DNA of 64,000 nt from Bacillota bacterium (GTDB lineage: Bacteria; Bacillota; Clostridia; Acetivibrionales; DSM-1351): assembly GCA_023393115.1 (NCBI GenBank), contig JAEWMS010000057.1:1-64000 (forward strand), written 5' to 3'. Of the stretch, positions 26,942-36,077 are shown piece after piece. The notes under the pieces were generated by a model. The model searched no databases, was not told the origin of the DNA, and saw only the letters and a program-made list of their open reading frames with translations. Numbering within the stretch: the first letter of the stretch is position 1; every line of letters begins with the position of its first letter. A program made the translations under genes and the position numbers.

Positions 26942-28471
26942 ATGCAAAACCTTATAGATAGTACTTTTTTAAAACCGGTTGAATCCTACTGGATCGCAAC
27001 TACTCCGTCAACTGACTATCCTTCCTTACAAGAGAATATAAAAACAGACATACTTATTGTCGGCGGAGGAATAACCGGTTTGACAAACGCGTATCTCTTG
27101 CAAAAGGGAGGATTTAATGTAGTTGTAATTGATTCCTCCAGAATAGCTATGTCTACTTCGGGACACACAACGGCTAAAATAACTTCACTACACGATTTGA
27201 AATATACAACACTTAAAAAGAAAATCGGAAGCGATGGAGCAAAAAAATATGGTGAAATAAATCAAAAGGCTATTTCACTGATTGAGAATATAATAAGTGA
27301 AAATAAAATCAGCTGCGACTTTAGTCATCAGGCTAACTATGTCTATACTCAGGACGATATGTATATTGAAAAACTGGAGAATGAGGTCGAAACAGCATAT
27401 GAGCTCGGACTGCCTGCCGAGTTTGCTACCAATCTTGACCTTCCCTATGAGGTTAAAGGCTCAGTACGCTTTGACAGGCAGGCACAATTCCACCCGAGAA
27501 AATATTTGCTTGCTTTGGCTGATATCTTTGTTAAAAATGGAGGACACATATTCGAAAATACCACCGCTATCGACATTCATGAGGATAGAGATTGTAGAAC
27601 CTCAACCAGGGACGGATTCAGCATTATATCAAGCAAGGTCATTATTGCCAGTCATTTTCCATTTTACGATGGGGGAGGCTTCTTCTCTGCTAGAATGTTC
27701 TCAGAACGCTCTTACGCCCTTGCCGTTAAAGCTGGTATAAAACTGTCGGGGGGAATGTATATATCATATGAAGAACCTACAAGGTCGGTGAGAACGCAGC
27801 CTTTGGAAGACGGTGGGCAAATGCTTATATTAGGTGGTGAGCATCATAAGACCGGAGAGGATGATAATGAAAGAGAACACTACAAAAATCTGATAAAATG
27901 GGCGGATGAAACCTTTAAAGCAGTAGAAGTTCCATATCGGTGGTCAACCCAGGACTACACCGCTATGAATGAAATTCCTATAATAGGGCATTTAACATCC
28001 AGGAAATTGAATATTTTTATTGCAGCAGCTTACCAGAAGTGGGGCATGACTACCAGTACCGTTTCGGCTATGATAATTAGAGATATTCTTACAAAAGGTA
28101 AGAGTGAGGTTGAGGAAATTTTTTCACCCACTAAATTTGACCCCATAAATTCGGCCAAAAACTTTATCAAGGAAAATGCTGATGTTGCTGAGAGTCTGAT
28201 TGAGGGCAAGTTGATGAAGCTCCCCGAGGACATCTCTCTAGACCTTGGTAAAGGTAAGGCATTGATGTTTAATGGAAAGAGAGCCGGGGCTTATAAAGAT
28301 ATGGACGGAAACCTCTATATAGTAGATACTACATGCAAACACCTTGGCTGTGAGGTCCACTGGAATTCTGCCGAAAACACCTGGGACTGCCCCTGTCATG
28401 CCTCACGCTATAATTATGATGGAACAGTTATTGACGGTCCGGCCTTGAAGCCCCTGGACAGGCTATTATAG
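26942..28471 (+). CDS. FAD-dependent oxidoreductase with C-terminal Rieske [2Fe-2S] domain (YhfW-like)
   Basis: This 509-residue protein has an N-terminal DAO-type FAD domain (dinucleotide-binding motif VGGGITGLTNAYLL near 38-51) and a C-terminal Rieske domain with CKHLGC and CPCHASRY, supplying the two Cys and two His ligands of a [2Fe-2S] cluster. The same fusion is known in Bacillus YhfW. AGGAG precedes the ATG. The substrate is unknown; an amine or amino acid is usual for the DAO fold. It ends 6 nt before the convergent membrane-protein gene. Confidence 0.9.
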   Translation: MQNLIDSTFLKPVESYWIATTPSTDYPSLQENIKTDILIVGGGITGLTNAYLLQKGGFNVVVIDSSRIAMSTSGHTTAKITSLHDLKYTTLKKKIGSDGAKKYGEINQKAISLIENIISENKISCDFSHQANYVYTQDDMYIEKLENEVETAYELGLPAEFATNLDLPYEVKGSVRFDRQAQFHPRKYLLALADIFVKNGGHIFENTTAIDIHEDRDCRTSTRDGFSIISSKVIIASHFPFYDGGGFFSARMFSERSYALAVKAGIKLSGGMYISYEEPTRSVRTQPLEDGGQMLILGGEHHKTGEDDNEREHYKNLIKWADETFKAVEVPYRWSTQDYTAMNEIPIIGHLTSRKLNIFIAAAYQKWGMTTSTVSAMIIRDILTKGKSEVEEIFSPTKFDPINSAKNFIKENADVAESLIEGKLMKLPEDISLDLGKGKALMFNGKRAGAYKDMDGNLYIVDTTCKHLGCEVHWNSAENTWDCPCHASRYNYDGTVIDGPALKPLDRLL

Positions 28472-28477
28472 TAATAC

Positions 28478-29290
28478 TTATTTTATCAAGGCGGGTTCCT
28501 TTTCTTCTTTGGAAGGCATTGCTTCGCAGGCTTTGTAAGTAGCAGTCAATTTATTTATAGTAACGAGTTTAATTACAATAAAGGGCAGATAAAGCAGCAA
28601 CCATAGCACGCAGCCCAGTGCAAATGTCAATACAAGATACCCCGGATTTCCTATCAGCTTCTCAAAGCTCTCCATTGGAGAACCTGCAGCCGGATATCGT
28701 AAGAAAAAGTAATTACCGCCGGTTATACTGTTAATAGGTGTGATAATTAATGCAAACCCCACCAGCATTGCAATAACCTTCGGGAGCTTTCTGATATCCG
28801 GCCTAAAGCCCATGCATAAAACCATAATGAGAGGTATCAGACATATGATCCCATGTACAAGCATCGTCTGAATATAAATGAATGACATGGAAGGATAATA
28901 GAAAACATCCGGGGTCAGAAGTGTCATAAATGCCGGAGCCAGCCCAATTGCATAGGAGTACTCCTGAAGAAGCTTATTTCTCGTAAAGGCCATTAAAGGC
29001 AATAGAATTGACATAAGGCTGCATAAATGCAGCGGGAGTGTATATTCCCAGGAAAACTCCCCCACACTTTTATACCAAACCATCTGAGCCAACTCCAGAA
29101 TAGGAAGTATCAAAGAAATAATTCGTAAGACTTTCCATTTTACTATAACACTTTTGTCTTTCAGAAATAAAATAATTATAAACCATAAATAAATAACTAT
29201 TCCAAGCGTCAATAAATGTTGACCCGAGAACAGTTCATTCCTATACTCTTTCGGAATTTGATCTATATATGTAAAAAAATATTTGAACAT
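28478..29290 (-). CDS. TIGR02206/YwaF-like integral membrane protein
   Basis: This 270-residue protein has about seven membrane spans. The pattern FSGQHLLTLG near the N-terminus, LPLHLCSLMSILLPLMAFTRN in the middle and GNYFFLRYPAAGSPME towards the end matches the TIGR02206 family of uncharacterised membrane proteins. Function is unknown. It is convergent with the FAD-Rieske gene and stands alone on its strand. Confidence 0.75.
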   Translation of the reverse strand: MFKYFFTYIDQIPKEYRNELFSGQHLLTLGIVIYLWFIIILFLKDKSVIVKWKVLRIISLILPILELAQMVWYKSVGEFSWEYTLPLHLCSLMSILLPLMAFTRNKLLQEYSYAIGLAPAFMTLLTPDVFYYPSMSFIYIQTMLVHGIICLIPLIMVLCMGFRPDIRKLPKVIAMLVGFALIITPINSITGGNYFFLRYPAAGSPMESFEKLIGNPGYLVLTFALGCVLWLLLYLPFIVIKLVTINKLTATYKACEAMPSKEEKEPALIK

Positions 29291-29447
29291 ATGCCCTGTT
29301 TCCTCGTGAAAATATGTTGTCCCCTGATGATATATATTCTAAATTTCGAAATATTATTAATAATGTATTATTTCTTAATTGACACTCTACATAACCTTAA
29401 ATTATTATATATATAATACTTAAAAATAAAACTTAGGAGAGATTAGA

Positions 29448-30806
29448 ATGATTAGACGAGACGAGGTAAACAAAGTTATTCTGCCTGAAAGCGAGATTCC
29501 CAGGCAATGGTATAATATCGTGGCAGAAATGCCGAACAAACCGGCACCCTATCACAACCCTGCCACACTTAAATTAATTGAACCTGATGATATGAAAGCA
29601 ATTTTTCCTGACGAGATTATTAAACAGGAAATGACAACCGACCGTTATGTTGACATTCCGGATCAGGTCAGGGAAATGTATAAGCAATTCAGACCCAGCC
29701 CACTATACAGGGCAAGAGGACTTGAAAAGCAGTTGGGGACTACGGCACGTATATATTACAAATACGAAGGAACCAATGCGACAGGAAGTCACAAGCTTAA
29801 TTCTGCTATTCCACAAGCATATTACAACAAAATAGCCGGCATTAAAAGGTTAGCCACCGAAACAGGAGCCGGACAATGGGGAAGTGCTTTAAGCCTTGCT
29901 ACAAGCCAGTTCGGTCTTGAATGCTCAGTGTATATGGTAAATGTAAGCTATATGCAAAAGCCCTATAGACGTTCCTTTATGAAAACCTTCGGTGCAGACG
30001 TTGTGGCCAGTCCCAGCAATAGGACCAACTGCGGAAGAAGTGTTCTGGAGAAAGACCCAAACTGTTCTGGCAGCCTTGGTATAGCAATAAGTGAGGCTGT
30101 AGAAGATGCTGCATCACATGCTGACACAAACTACGCACTTGGAAGCGTTTTAAATCACGTGTGTCTCCATCAGACCGTTATAGGTATCGAAGCTAAGAAG
30201 CAGATGGAAATGCTGGATGAATATCCTGATGTCATTTTTGCCTGCTGTGGCGGCGGAAGTAACTTCTCTGGAATTACCTTCCCATTTTTACAGGATAAAT
30301 TCAATGGGAAAAAGCTAAGAGCTGTGGCGGTTGAACCCTCTGCCTGCCCTACCCTGACAAAGGGAGTTTTTGCATATGACTATGGCGATACTGTAAAGGT
30401 TGCCCCCATTACAAAAATGTACACCTTGGGACATGACTTCATACCTGCCGGAATTCACGCGGGAGGTCTCAGATATCATGGAGATTCTGCAATAGTAAGT
30501 CAGCTTTATCACGATGGAATTATTGAGGCGAAAGCATACGGTCAAAAGTCTGTCTTTGAGGCAGCTGTTACATTTTCAAGAACAGAAGGGATTGTACCTG
30601 CCCCCGAATCAGCACATGCCATCCGTGCAGCAATAGACGAGGCGCTGCTTGCAAAGGAAGCCGGTGAAGAAAAGGTTATTCTTTTCTGTCTAAGCGGTCA
30701 TGGTTATTTTGATTTTGCCGCCTATGAAAATTACTTTGAAGGCAACCTGGACGATATTGACTATGCTCCTGAGGGCAGCCTGAGAAATTTACCGGAAATA
30801 AAATAA
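29448..30806 (+). CDS. trpB2: Tryptophan synthase beta subunit, TrpB2 type
   Basis: This 452-residue PLP enzyme condenses indole with serine to give tryptophan. The longer N-terminus (PNKPAPYHNPATL...) and insertions mark it as TrpB2 rather than the usual TrpB1 of about 400 residues. The PLP lysine is Lys116 in GSHKLNSA, and the phosphate-binding loop is CCGGGSN near 265. AGGAGA lies before the ATG. No trpA or other trp gene is adjacent, which fits the stand-alone TrpB2 role in salvaging indole. TrpB2 members acting on other substrates cannot be excluded. Confidence 0.93.
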   Translation: MIRRDEVNKVILPESEIPRQWYNIVAEMPNKPAPYHNPATLKLIEPDDMKAIFPDEIIKQEMTTDRYVDIPDQVREMYKQFRPSPLYRARGLEKQLGTTARIYYKYEGTNATGSHKLNSAIPQAYYNKIAGIKRLATETGAGQWGSALSLATSQFGLECSVYMVNVSYMQKPYRRSFMKTFGADVVASPSNRTNCGRSVLEKDPNCSGSLGIAISEAVEDAASHADTNYALGSVLNHVCLHQTVIGIEAKKQMEMLDEYPDVIFACCGGGSNFSGITFPFLQDKFNGKKLRAVAVEPSACPTLTKGVFAYDYGDTVKVAPITKMYTLGHDFIPAGIHAGGLRYHGDSAIVSQLYHDGIIEAKAYGQKSVFEAAVTFSRTEGIVPAPESAHAIRAAIDEALLAKEAGEEKVILFCLSGHGYFDFAAYENYFEGNLDDIDYAPEGSLRNLPEIK

Positions 30807-30882
30807 TTTGAACACATGATAGAAAAGATCTTCGGCCATACGCTTTAACTTATTACATGAGCAGTGAAAAGGAAACATATCA

Positions 30883-31002
30883 GTGCGCGAGTACAAATAA
30901 TAATAATTTCGAAGTATGGTAGAAAAGGAGTAGAAAAAGCAAAATAGCTTTTTCTACTCCTTTTCGTGTACAAGAAATTATTATTATTTAGTACGGGAGC
31001 AC
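30883..31002. repeat. Nested long inverted repeat (about 120 bp) between convergent genes
   Basis: An inner perfect 18-bp stem (30923-30940 with 30947-30964, 6-nt loop) lies inside outer arms GTACAAATAATAATAATTTC (30891-30910) and its near-complement (30974-30994). Outermost are matching GTGC (30883) and GCAC (31002) ends with a short mismatched stretch. It could act as a bidirectional terminator for the convergent genes, but the nested arms also resemble a miniature palindromic element. Confidence 0.75.
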
Positions 31003-31048
31003 TATAACATAAACTTTCTCAGCTTATTTGATATTTCATAAAGTACCT

Positions 31049-31822
31049 TTATCGGTCTAAAATCAAGGATTTAAATACAGCCATGTATTCCCTGAGAAAT
31101 ACATTCGGGTATATCCACCACGGAGTGCTTGAGCTTATACCGTACGCATCCAAACCTACCCTTTTGGCCAACAGCTTGGATCTGAACATATGAAAATCGT
31201 TAGTTATAATCATTACCTTTTCCGGTACTCTGCCAAAGCTTTCAAAATACAGCCTTTTTGAAAAAACCATATTTTCATATGTGCTGGTTGATTTCTCCTC
31301 TTTAATTATCAGCTGTTCAGGAACTCCGTGTCTTACAAGATACCTTTTCATACCCTCTGCCTCGGTAATTGTCTCTCCATTCCCCTGTCCACCGGATACA
31401 ATAATCTTCGTCCCGGGGTTATCAGCTATATAGTCCAGGGTATAATTCAATCGCTCTAGCAATACAAGGGTGGGAGTCTCTCCATTCAGGCCGGCTCCCA
31501 GAACAATAACACAGTCTACTTCTTTATCCTTCTCTGAAATGGCTGAAGAAACCAATATAATCAATATTGTAATGAAAGAAACAAGCCAGACTGTAAATGC
31601 AATTAGAATAAATTTACCTATTTTATCATAGAACTTTTTATTTTTAGTATACACTTTACTGTTAACAAATATCAGACCCAAAAATATTGCTACGCCACCC
31701 AACCCCGGAAGTAAAATTCCCAGGTCCATACTTCCGCTTCTGCTCCTGATAAATACTGTATCTAAAATACCTATAACGGCAATTATAAACAGACTTACCT
31801 TAATAAGCTTTTTTTTCCTCAC
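31049..31822 (-). CDS. YdcF/SanA-like (DUF218) membrane protein
   Basis: This 257-residue protein has three to four N-terminal membrane spans (to about residue 90) and a DUF218 domain (about 92-250) with the characteristic CVIVLGAGL, VSGGQGNGETITEAEGM, EKSTSTYENM and TNDFHMFRS segments. The family is linked to cell-envelope functions, but the reaction is not established. It is the last of four closely spaced minus-strand genes that begin with signal peptidase I at 33839. Confidence 0.88.
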   Translation of the reverse strand: MRKKKLIKVSLFIIAVIGILDTVFIRSRSGSMDLGILLPGLGGVAIFLGLIFVNSKVYTKNKKFYDKIGKFILIAFTVWLVSFITILIILVSSAISEKDKEVDCVIVLGAGLNGETPTLVLLERLNYTLDYIADNPGTKIIVSGGQGNGETITEAEGMKRYLVRHGVPEQLIIKEEKSTSTYENMVFSKRLYFESFGRVPEKVMIITNDFHMFRSKLLAKRVGLDAYGISSSTPWWIYPNVFLREYMAVFKSLILDR

Positions 31823-31849
31823 AGCTTCACCTGACCCTAATGAAATAAT

Positions 31850-32473
31850 TTATTTTCGACCTGATGAAATAAATTCATATTTCTTACCTTCGGCAGACTT
31901 GGTAAAGGTTCCATTAAAACTAAAATGGTCTCCTTCAATATTAGGTACTCCATCGACGGTAATTTGCAGTTTGCTTATATCAGGAAAGTTTAATAAAGTT
32001 GTTACAAGAATATTTGTATATGTGATACCTCCGGCACTACCAATGTTAAACTTTGCGCCAACCTCTTTAGTCAAATCTACTGTCATAAGATCACCGTTTA
32101 CTACTGCTTTATTTATACTCAGTTCAGTGCTCTTAAGTACCTCATTTATTGCTGCCGTAATATCCTGTTCATATAGCTTTTTGTCTACTTTAATATTAAT
32201 TATTTCCTTTGGGTTGTCATAATCATCTGCATCATAATTATAGAGTTTCAGTTCCATTGTTTCCTCTGTGTTCACAGGGCTGCTTTCACTTGCCTGTACC
32301 CCAGAAGGTGATGCTTCAGAAGCTGTGTCAGTTGCAGAAACAGTTGTATCGGAAGCCGGATTGGTTCCATTCTGGTTATAGATTTTTGTAGCATAAATCA
32401 GCATTCCTATAAGTACAACTATTAACGCAAAAAGTATTACAGCTAAAACCTTCAGTTTCTGATTCTTTGTCAT
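31850..32473 (-). CDS. GerMN-domain protein with N-terminal membrane anchor
   Basis: This 207-residue protein has one N-terminal membrane helix (about 9-28), a Ser/Thr/Glu-rich linker (about 35-70) and a GerMN domain (about 75-205), recognisable from the INEVLKSTELSINKAVVNGDLMTVDL pattern and the final half. GerMN domains occur in spore-germination and other envelope proteins of Firmicutes. No lipobox is seen, so it is held by its helix. It is 27 nt from the downstream gene and 32 nt from the upstream one, consistent with an operon. Confidence 0.8.
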   Translation of the reverse strand: MTKNQKLKVLAVILFALIVVLIGMLIYATKIYNQNGTNPASDTTVSATDTASEASPSGVQASESSPVNTEETMELKLYNYDADDYDNPKEIINIKVDKKLYEQDITAAINEVLKSTELSINKAVVNGDLMTVDLTKEVGAKFNIGSAGGITYTNILVTTLLNFPDISKLQITVDGVPNIEGDHFSFNGTFTKSAEGKKYEFISSGRK

Positions 32474-32505
32474 AAAAAGCCTCCTTATTATACATCTTTG
32501 GTTTG

Positions 32506-33258
32506 TTATTTTAATGTAATACAGGCCTTAAAGTAAGTTTTCTCTCCGGTCTCATCTACACCTTCCACATATACAATACCTGCATCCAGCTCTGAAATGT
32601 CCTTATTGAATATTATAGTATCTCCTGCAAAAGCTTCACTCACATAGCTTACCTGAATCCTATCTACAGTATATTGACCATGTTTCTCCATTGAAAAACA
32701 ATCGGCTATATAATCGATATATTTTGAGTTATTTAGATGTCCGTTTATATCAATATCACTGTAGCCTATAACTTTCTTATAAACCTGTTGTAGCAGCCCG
32801 TTTGATTTAATTTTACCCATTCTTCCTTCTATCGCCCTAACCGGGTTATATGTATGAATGTTTACGGGAAAAAGCTCGGTCTTTTGTATTTCTTTTGTTT
32901 GGACATCCATTATAATCCAACTTGAAATGGCTCTGCCAACTATTTCCCCACTAATGTCCCTAATATAAAAATCCCTCTCAAACTCAAGCTTTTTGGGTTC
33001 CAACGGCCAGGTTTCCAGGAATATTTGCTCATTGAGACCGGGGACTCTATCCAGCTGAACCAGCATTTTTACAAGGACCCAAGTAACCCCTTTTTCCTGA
33101 AGTTCAACAATACCCAACCCAAGATTTTCGGCATGGAGACTGGCTATATCCTGAAAATAATTAAATAATGAACTAAGCTTAACCTTTCTATAATAATCTG
33201 CATCTCCATAATCAACATGGTATGTCTTTTTATATATTGAATTTGCATCCATATTCAT
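32506..33258 (-). CDS. Acyl-ACP thioesterase (FatA/FatB-like)
   Basis: This 250-residue enzyme releases fatty acids from acyl carrier protein. Two hot-dog folds are expected. The N-terminal half has DYGDADYYRKVKL and the helix FNYFQDIASLHAENLG; the C-terminal half has DIDINGHLNNSKYIDY, which contains the catalytic-type Asn and His region. I chose the ATG at 33258 because AGGAG lies five bases upstream; this leaves an 8-nt gap to signal peptidase I instead of the overlap implied by an upstream start at 33321. Confidence 0.87.
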   Translation of the reverse strand: MNMDANSIYKKTYHVDYGDADYYRKVKLSSLFNYFQDIASLHAENLGLGIVELQEKGVTWVLVKMLVQLDRVPGLNEQIFLETWPLEPKKLEFERDFYIRDISGEIVGRAISSWIIMDVQTKEIQKTELFPVNIHTYNPVRAIEGRMGKIKSNGLLQQVYKKVIGYSDIDINGHLNNSKYIDYIADCFSMEKHGQYTVDRIQVSYVSEAFAGDTIIFNKDISELDAGIVYVEGVDETGEKTYFKACITLK

Positions 33259-33266
33259 AATGACTC

Positions 33267-33839
33267 CTAAAATCCCAGCTTCGTTAAATATTTTCCTATT
33301 ATGTGATCCACGGGAACACATCCGATTACCCTGCTGTCGGTACTGTTATTTCTATTGTCTCCCATAACAAATACACTATTTTCAGGCACCTGGATTTTTT
33401 CATCTGATCGGTAATCCATCGGCTCCTTTATATAGGATTCCTCCAATGTTTCACCATTTCTTACAACCTTGCCGTCTTTAAACTCAATAATATCTCCCGG
33501 TCTTCCTATAACTCTTTTTACCCAGAATATCTGCTCCTGATTCCCTGTTATTTTTGTCACTATGAGGTTATATTTAAGAGTATCCTTAACATTGTCCATA
33601 AAGCTTCGATCTCTATCTATACGGCTATCAATAATAATTATATCTTCATAATCTGGAATCCCATGAAATATATTTTGAGTTTTGTTTATTATTATCTTTT
33701 CTCCATCTTGTAAACTGTTTTCCATTGAGGGACCTATTACACTTGTGGGCTGGAAAACAAATATTATTATGATTAGTGCTGCTATAATTGACACAAGTAT
33801 TGTTCCAATCCAACTTATCATTTCTTTTATTATCTTCAT
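33267..33839 (-). CDS. lepB: Signal peptidase I
   Basis: This 190-residue type I signal peptidase removes signal peptides from exported proteins. One N-terminal membrane helix (about 8-30) is followed by the catalytic Ser38 in GPSMENSL and the general-base Lys108 in WVKRVIGRPGD, then FVMGDNRNNSTDSR near the end. GGAG lies five bases before the ATG at 33839; an in-frame upstream start at 33890 has weaker support. It is the first of four genes, followed by the thioesterase. Confidence 0.93.
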   Translation of the reverse strand: MKIIKEMISWIGTILVSIIAALIIIIFVFQPTSVIGPSMENSLQDGEKIIINKTQNIFHGIPDYEDIIIIDSRIDRDRSFMDNVKDTLKYNLIVTKITGNQEQIFWVKRVIGRPGDIIEFKDGKVVRNGETLEESYIKEPMDYRSDEKIQVPENSVFVMGDNRNNSTDSRVIGCVPVDHIIGKYLTKLGF

Positions 33840-34202
33840 CTCTTCTCCATTCCGGCATGGGTCATTGAATATACCGTTTATTAAGTTCAAGTCCTTTACC
33901 CATAAATTAGTCTTGAGGCAAAAAATAATGTTCCATTCAATATACGATAAAATATCAGTATTGTATGTTACAAACAGGATTATCCAAATTATTCTAATTA
34001 TAATATATTTGATAGGTTTATTATATATCTAAACTATTAATTTTTCCTTAACTTTTTATGTCAAATATATGGGTTCCCTACACATTTCTATACTCTACGA
34101 AAACGTTGAAAAAAAGCAACCCTCGAGGATGCTTTTTCCCTTTCTATCTCATTTTTTAGTTTACCTACTTTAATTTTTATTTACTTGCACCATCTTATTA
34201 TA
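33840..34202. other. Intergenic region upstream of signal peptidase I
   Basis: These 363 bp hold the terminator at 34108-34137 for the beta-propeller gene and very AT-rich sequence that should contain the signal peptidase promoter. I could not fix a convincing -35/-10 pair. No ORF is credible. Confidence 0.5.
34108..34137 (-). terminator. Terminator of the beta-propeller gene pair
   Basis: AAAAAGCA pairs with TGCTTTTT, extended by CC/GG around a short loop. The minus strand has a T7 run after the stem. It lies 66 nt beyond the stop codon at 34203. Confidence 0.8.
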
Positions 34203-36041
34203 TTACTTCACTTTTATTCCGAATATTTTCTTAGCATAGTTTCCAACAACAATTGTGTCACCGTAGATTGCCGGTGATGATTCTACATTACCCCCAAGGG
34301 AAACAGAATGAAGGGTTTTGCCGTTCATAGGGTCCACCAGATGCATATATCCGGCAAAATCACTATAGACCATGTAGGTCTTTCCATCCGAGCTTTTAAA
34401 ATCCAAAGGTGAACACCAGCTGTAAGAGGTCAGCTTTTTATTCCATATCTCTTCTCCGGTTTTCTTGTCCAGCGCAACCATGGTCCCATCGGATTGTGAA
34501 CCGGTAAAACAAATATTAAATATAACCATGTTGCTGATATCATCCTTGCCAAGTACAGGTGTTCCCAGCGCCCCACCGTTTATATAGTACTGATAAACAC
34601 ACTTGTAATCCTTCTGCCAGATTAATTCACCGGTTAAAGCATTGAGCTTTCTAATGTTACAGTCAGCAGTGGTAGCTTTACCACCTTCCCCACGCTTGTC
34701 AACCTGATTTGCAGTATAGAGGAATACACCCTCATCAGTCTCTTCAACAACTATGGTCGCATCTGTGTCATCCTTGGTTTCATATATCCAAACCGGTTTT
34801 AAGGTGTTGAGATCCAGGCACTGTAATGTTCCTCCATTATCACAGAAATACATAAAGTTTTTGTAGATAGCGGGAGAATTCTCTATACCCTGTTCATCGT
34901 TATAGGGACTTCTGTAACGATATTTAGTCAACTGAGGAGCTACAGATAGAGTTCCTGCATCCTTATCAAATTTGGTATTAAGCTTAACTCTATAAACTAA
35001 ACCATTTTCACCACAATTCAGCAAAGTATCTGTTTTACTATCTAATAATGCCGAGGAATCATTAGCACCCCAACCTCTGAATGCCACCTCATCCCTTCCG
35101 AATATGGAATAAAGCTCTTTCTGGTTCAGAAGATTTATTATTCGGTATTTATACTCGGTAAACTTCCCATTGTTTTCGTTGATTCCCATTCCGGTATACA
35201 GTATTGGATATCCTCTAGGGTCCACCATTGCTGTACCTTTTATGGGATAACCTATCTTAATATTATTTCTGGTAGGTTTACCTGTTTCAAGGTCCAAGAA
35301 GTATATATTACCGTCCAGAGCTGGGTAAATTACTTCAACAAGGTCCTTTGTCTTCATATCTGCGTTTATGTTCATTAGTTTCCTGACATCCTCAGGCCAA
35401 TGAATCAGCAGCGGCTGTCCTGTCCAGCCGGTTCCGGGCCAATAGCTGTTATGTGCCGCTATACCACCCAGACCTTCTTTTTTCCAGACAATTTCAAGTT
35501 TTTTCTGTGAAACTGTCCTGGTTCCGAAGGAAGCATTATCCCTGTAGTTATTTCCCCTAAAGGCCGTTACCCCTTCCAATTGAGAGTATTCAGAACCCGG
35601 GCCGAATTCAATTTTATTCTTTTTCTTTACGGTAAACTCTTTTAAGGGTGTATTGTTTCTGAATATCCAGGATTTCATATTTAAGCCGTTAGCCAGAGAA
35701 TTATTAATAGCAAATTCGGTATAGGCTTTCTTTCCACCAAAATCAGACTCTTCTGACCAGGAAGTTTTTAATTTCTCAGGGTCAGTGATTTCAACAGGCA
35801 TAGGGTCGGCTACAGGTTCCTCCTCCGGTTCTTCTTCAACTTCATCAACCATATCCCCAGTTATATCTGAACTGTTGACAGTACCAGATGTATTTGCCGA
35901 GGTTATAACCGTTGAATTTCCACTGGGGTCAAACAGCTTGCTAAGCCCAATCCAGATACCGGTTGCTATCAAAGCCATTACAAGTATTGTAATTACTGCC
36001 TTTAGCCTGTTTGTTGCTCTTCTTCTTCTGTATCTTCTCAT
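34203..36041 (-). CDS. Membrane-anchored PQQ-like beta-propeller protein (paralogue 2)
   Basis: This 612-residue protein has a very basic N-terminus (RRYRRRRATNR) and one membrane helix (about 18-36), a Glu/Pro/Thr-rich linker, and a large extracellular PQQ-like beta-propeller (about 140-612) with blade motifs such as GLVYRVKLNTKF, LQCLDLNTLKPVWIYETK, RKLNALTGELIWQK and VALDKKTGEEIWNK. No catalytic motif is apparent; such proteins often act as scaffolds. It is about 60% similar to its upstream neighbour. An in-frame TTG at 36053 is possible, but it is only about two bases from the AAGGAG, while the ATG at 36041 is 14 bases away. Confidence 0.85.
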   Translation of the reverse strand: MRRYRRRRATNRLKAVITILVMALIATGIWIGLSKLFDPSGNSTVITSANTSGTVNSSDITGDMVDEVEEEPEEEPVADPMPVEITDPEKLKTSWSEESDFGGKKAYTEFAINNSLANGLNMKSWIFRNNTPLKEFTVKKKNKIEFGPGSEYSQLEGVTAFRGNNYRDNASFGTRTVSQKKLEIVWKKEGLGGIAAHNSYWPGTGWTGQPLLIHWPEDVRKLMNINADMKTKDLVEVIYPALDGNIYFLDLETGKPTRNNIKIGYPIKGTAMVDPRGYPILYTGMGINENNGKFTEYKYRIINLLNQKELYSIFGRDEVAFRGWGANDSSALLDSKTDTLLNCGENGLVYRVKLNTKFDKDAGTLSVAPQLTKYRYRSPYNDEQGIENSPAIYKNFMYFCDNGGTLQCLDLNTLKPVWIYETKDDTDATIVVEETDEGVFLYTANQVDKRGEGGKATTADCNIRKLNALTGELIWQKDYKCVYQYYINGGALGTPVLGKDDISNMVIFNICFTGSQSDGTMVALDKKTGEEIWNKKLTSYSWCSPLDFKSSDGKTYMVYSDFAGYMHLVDPMNGKTLHSVSLGGNVESSPAIYGDTIVVGNYAKKIFGIKVK

Positions 36042-36077
36042 AAACTTTCTCAAAACTCCTTGTTATTTTAATGCTAT

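Noticed and set aside
29291..29447. T-box or trp leader before trpB2
   Set aside because: No T-box sequence, leader peptide with Trp codons or terminator/antiterminator pair is visible.
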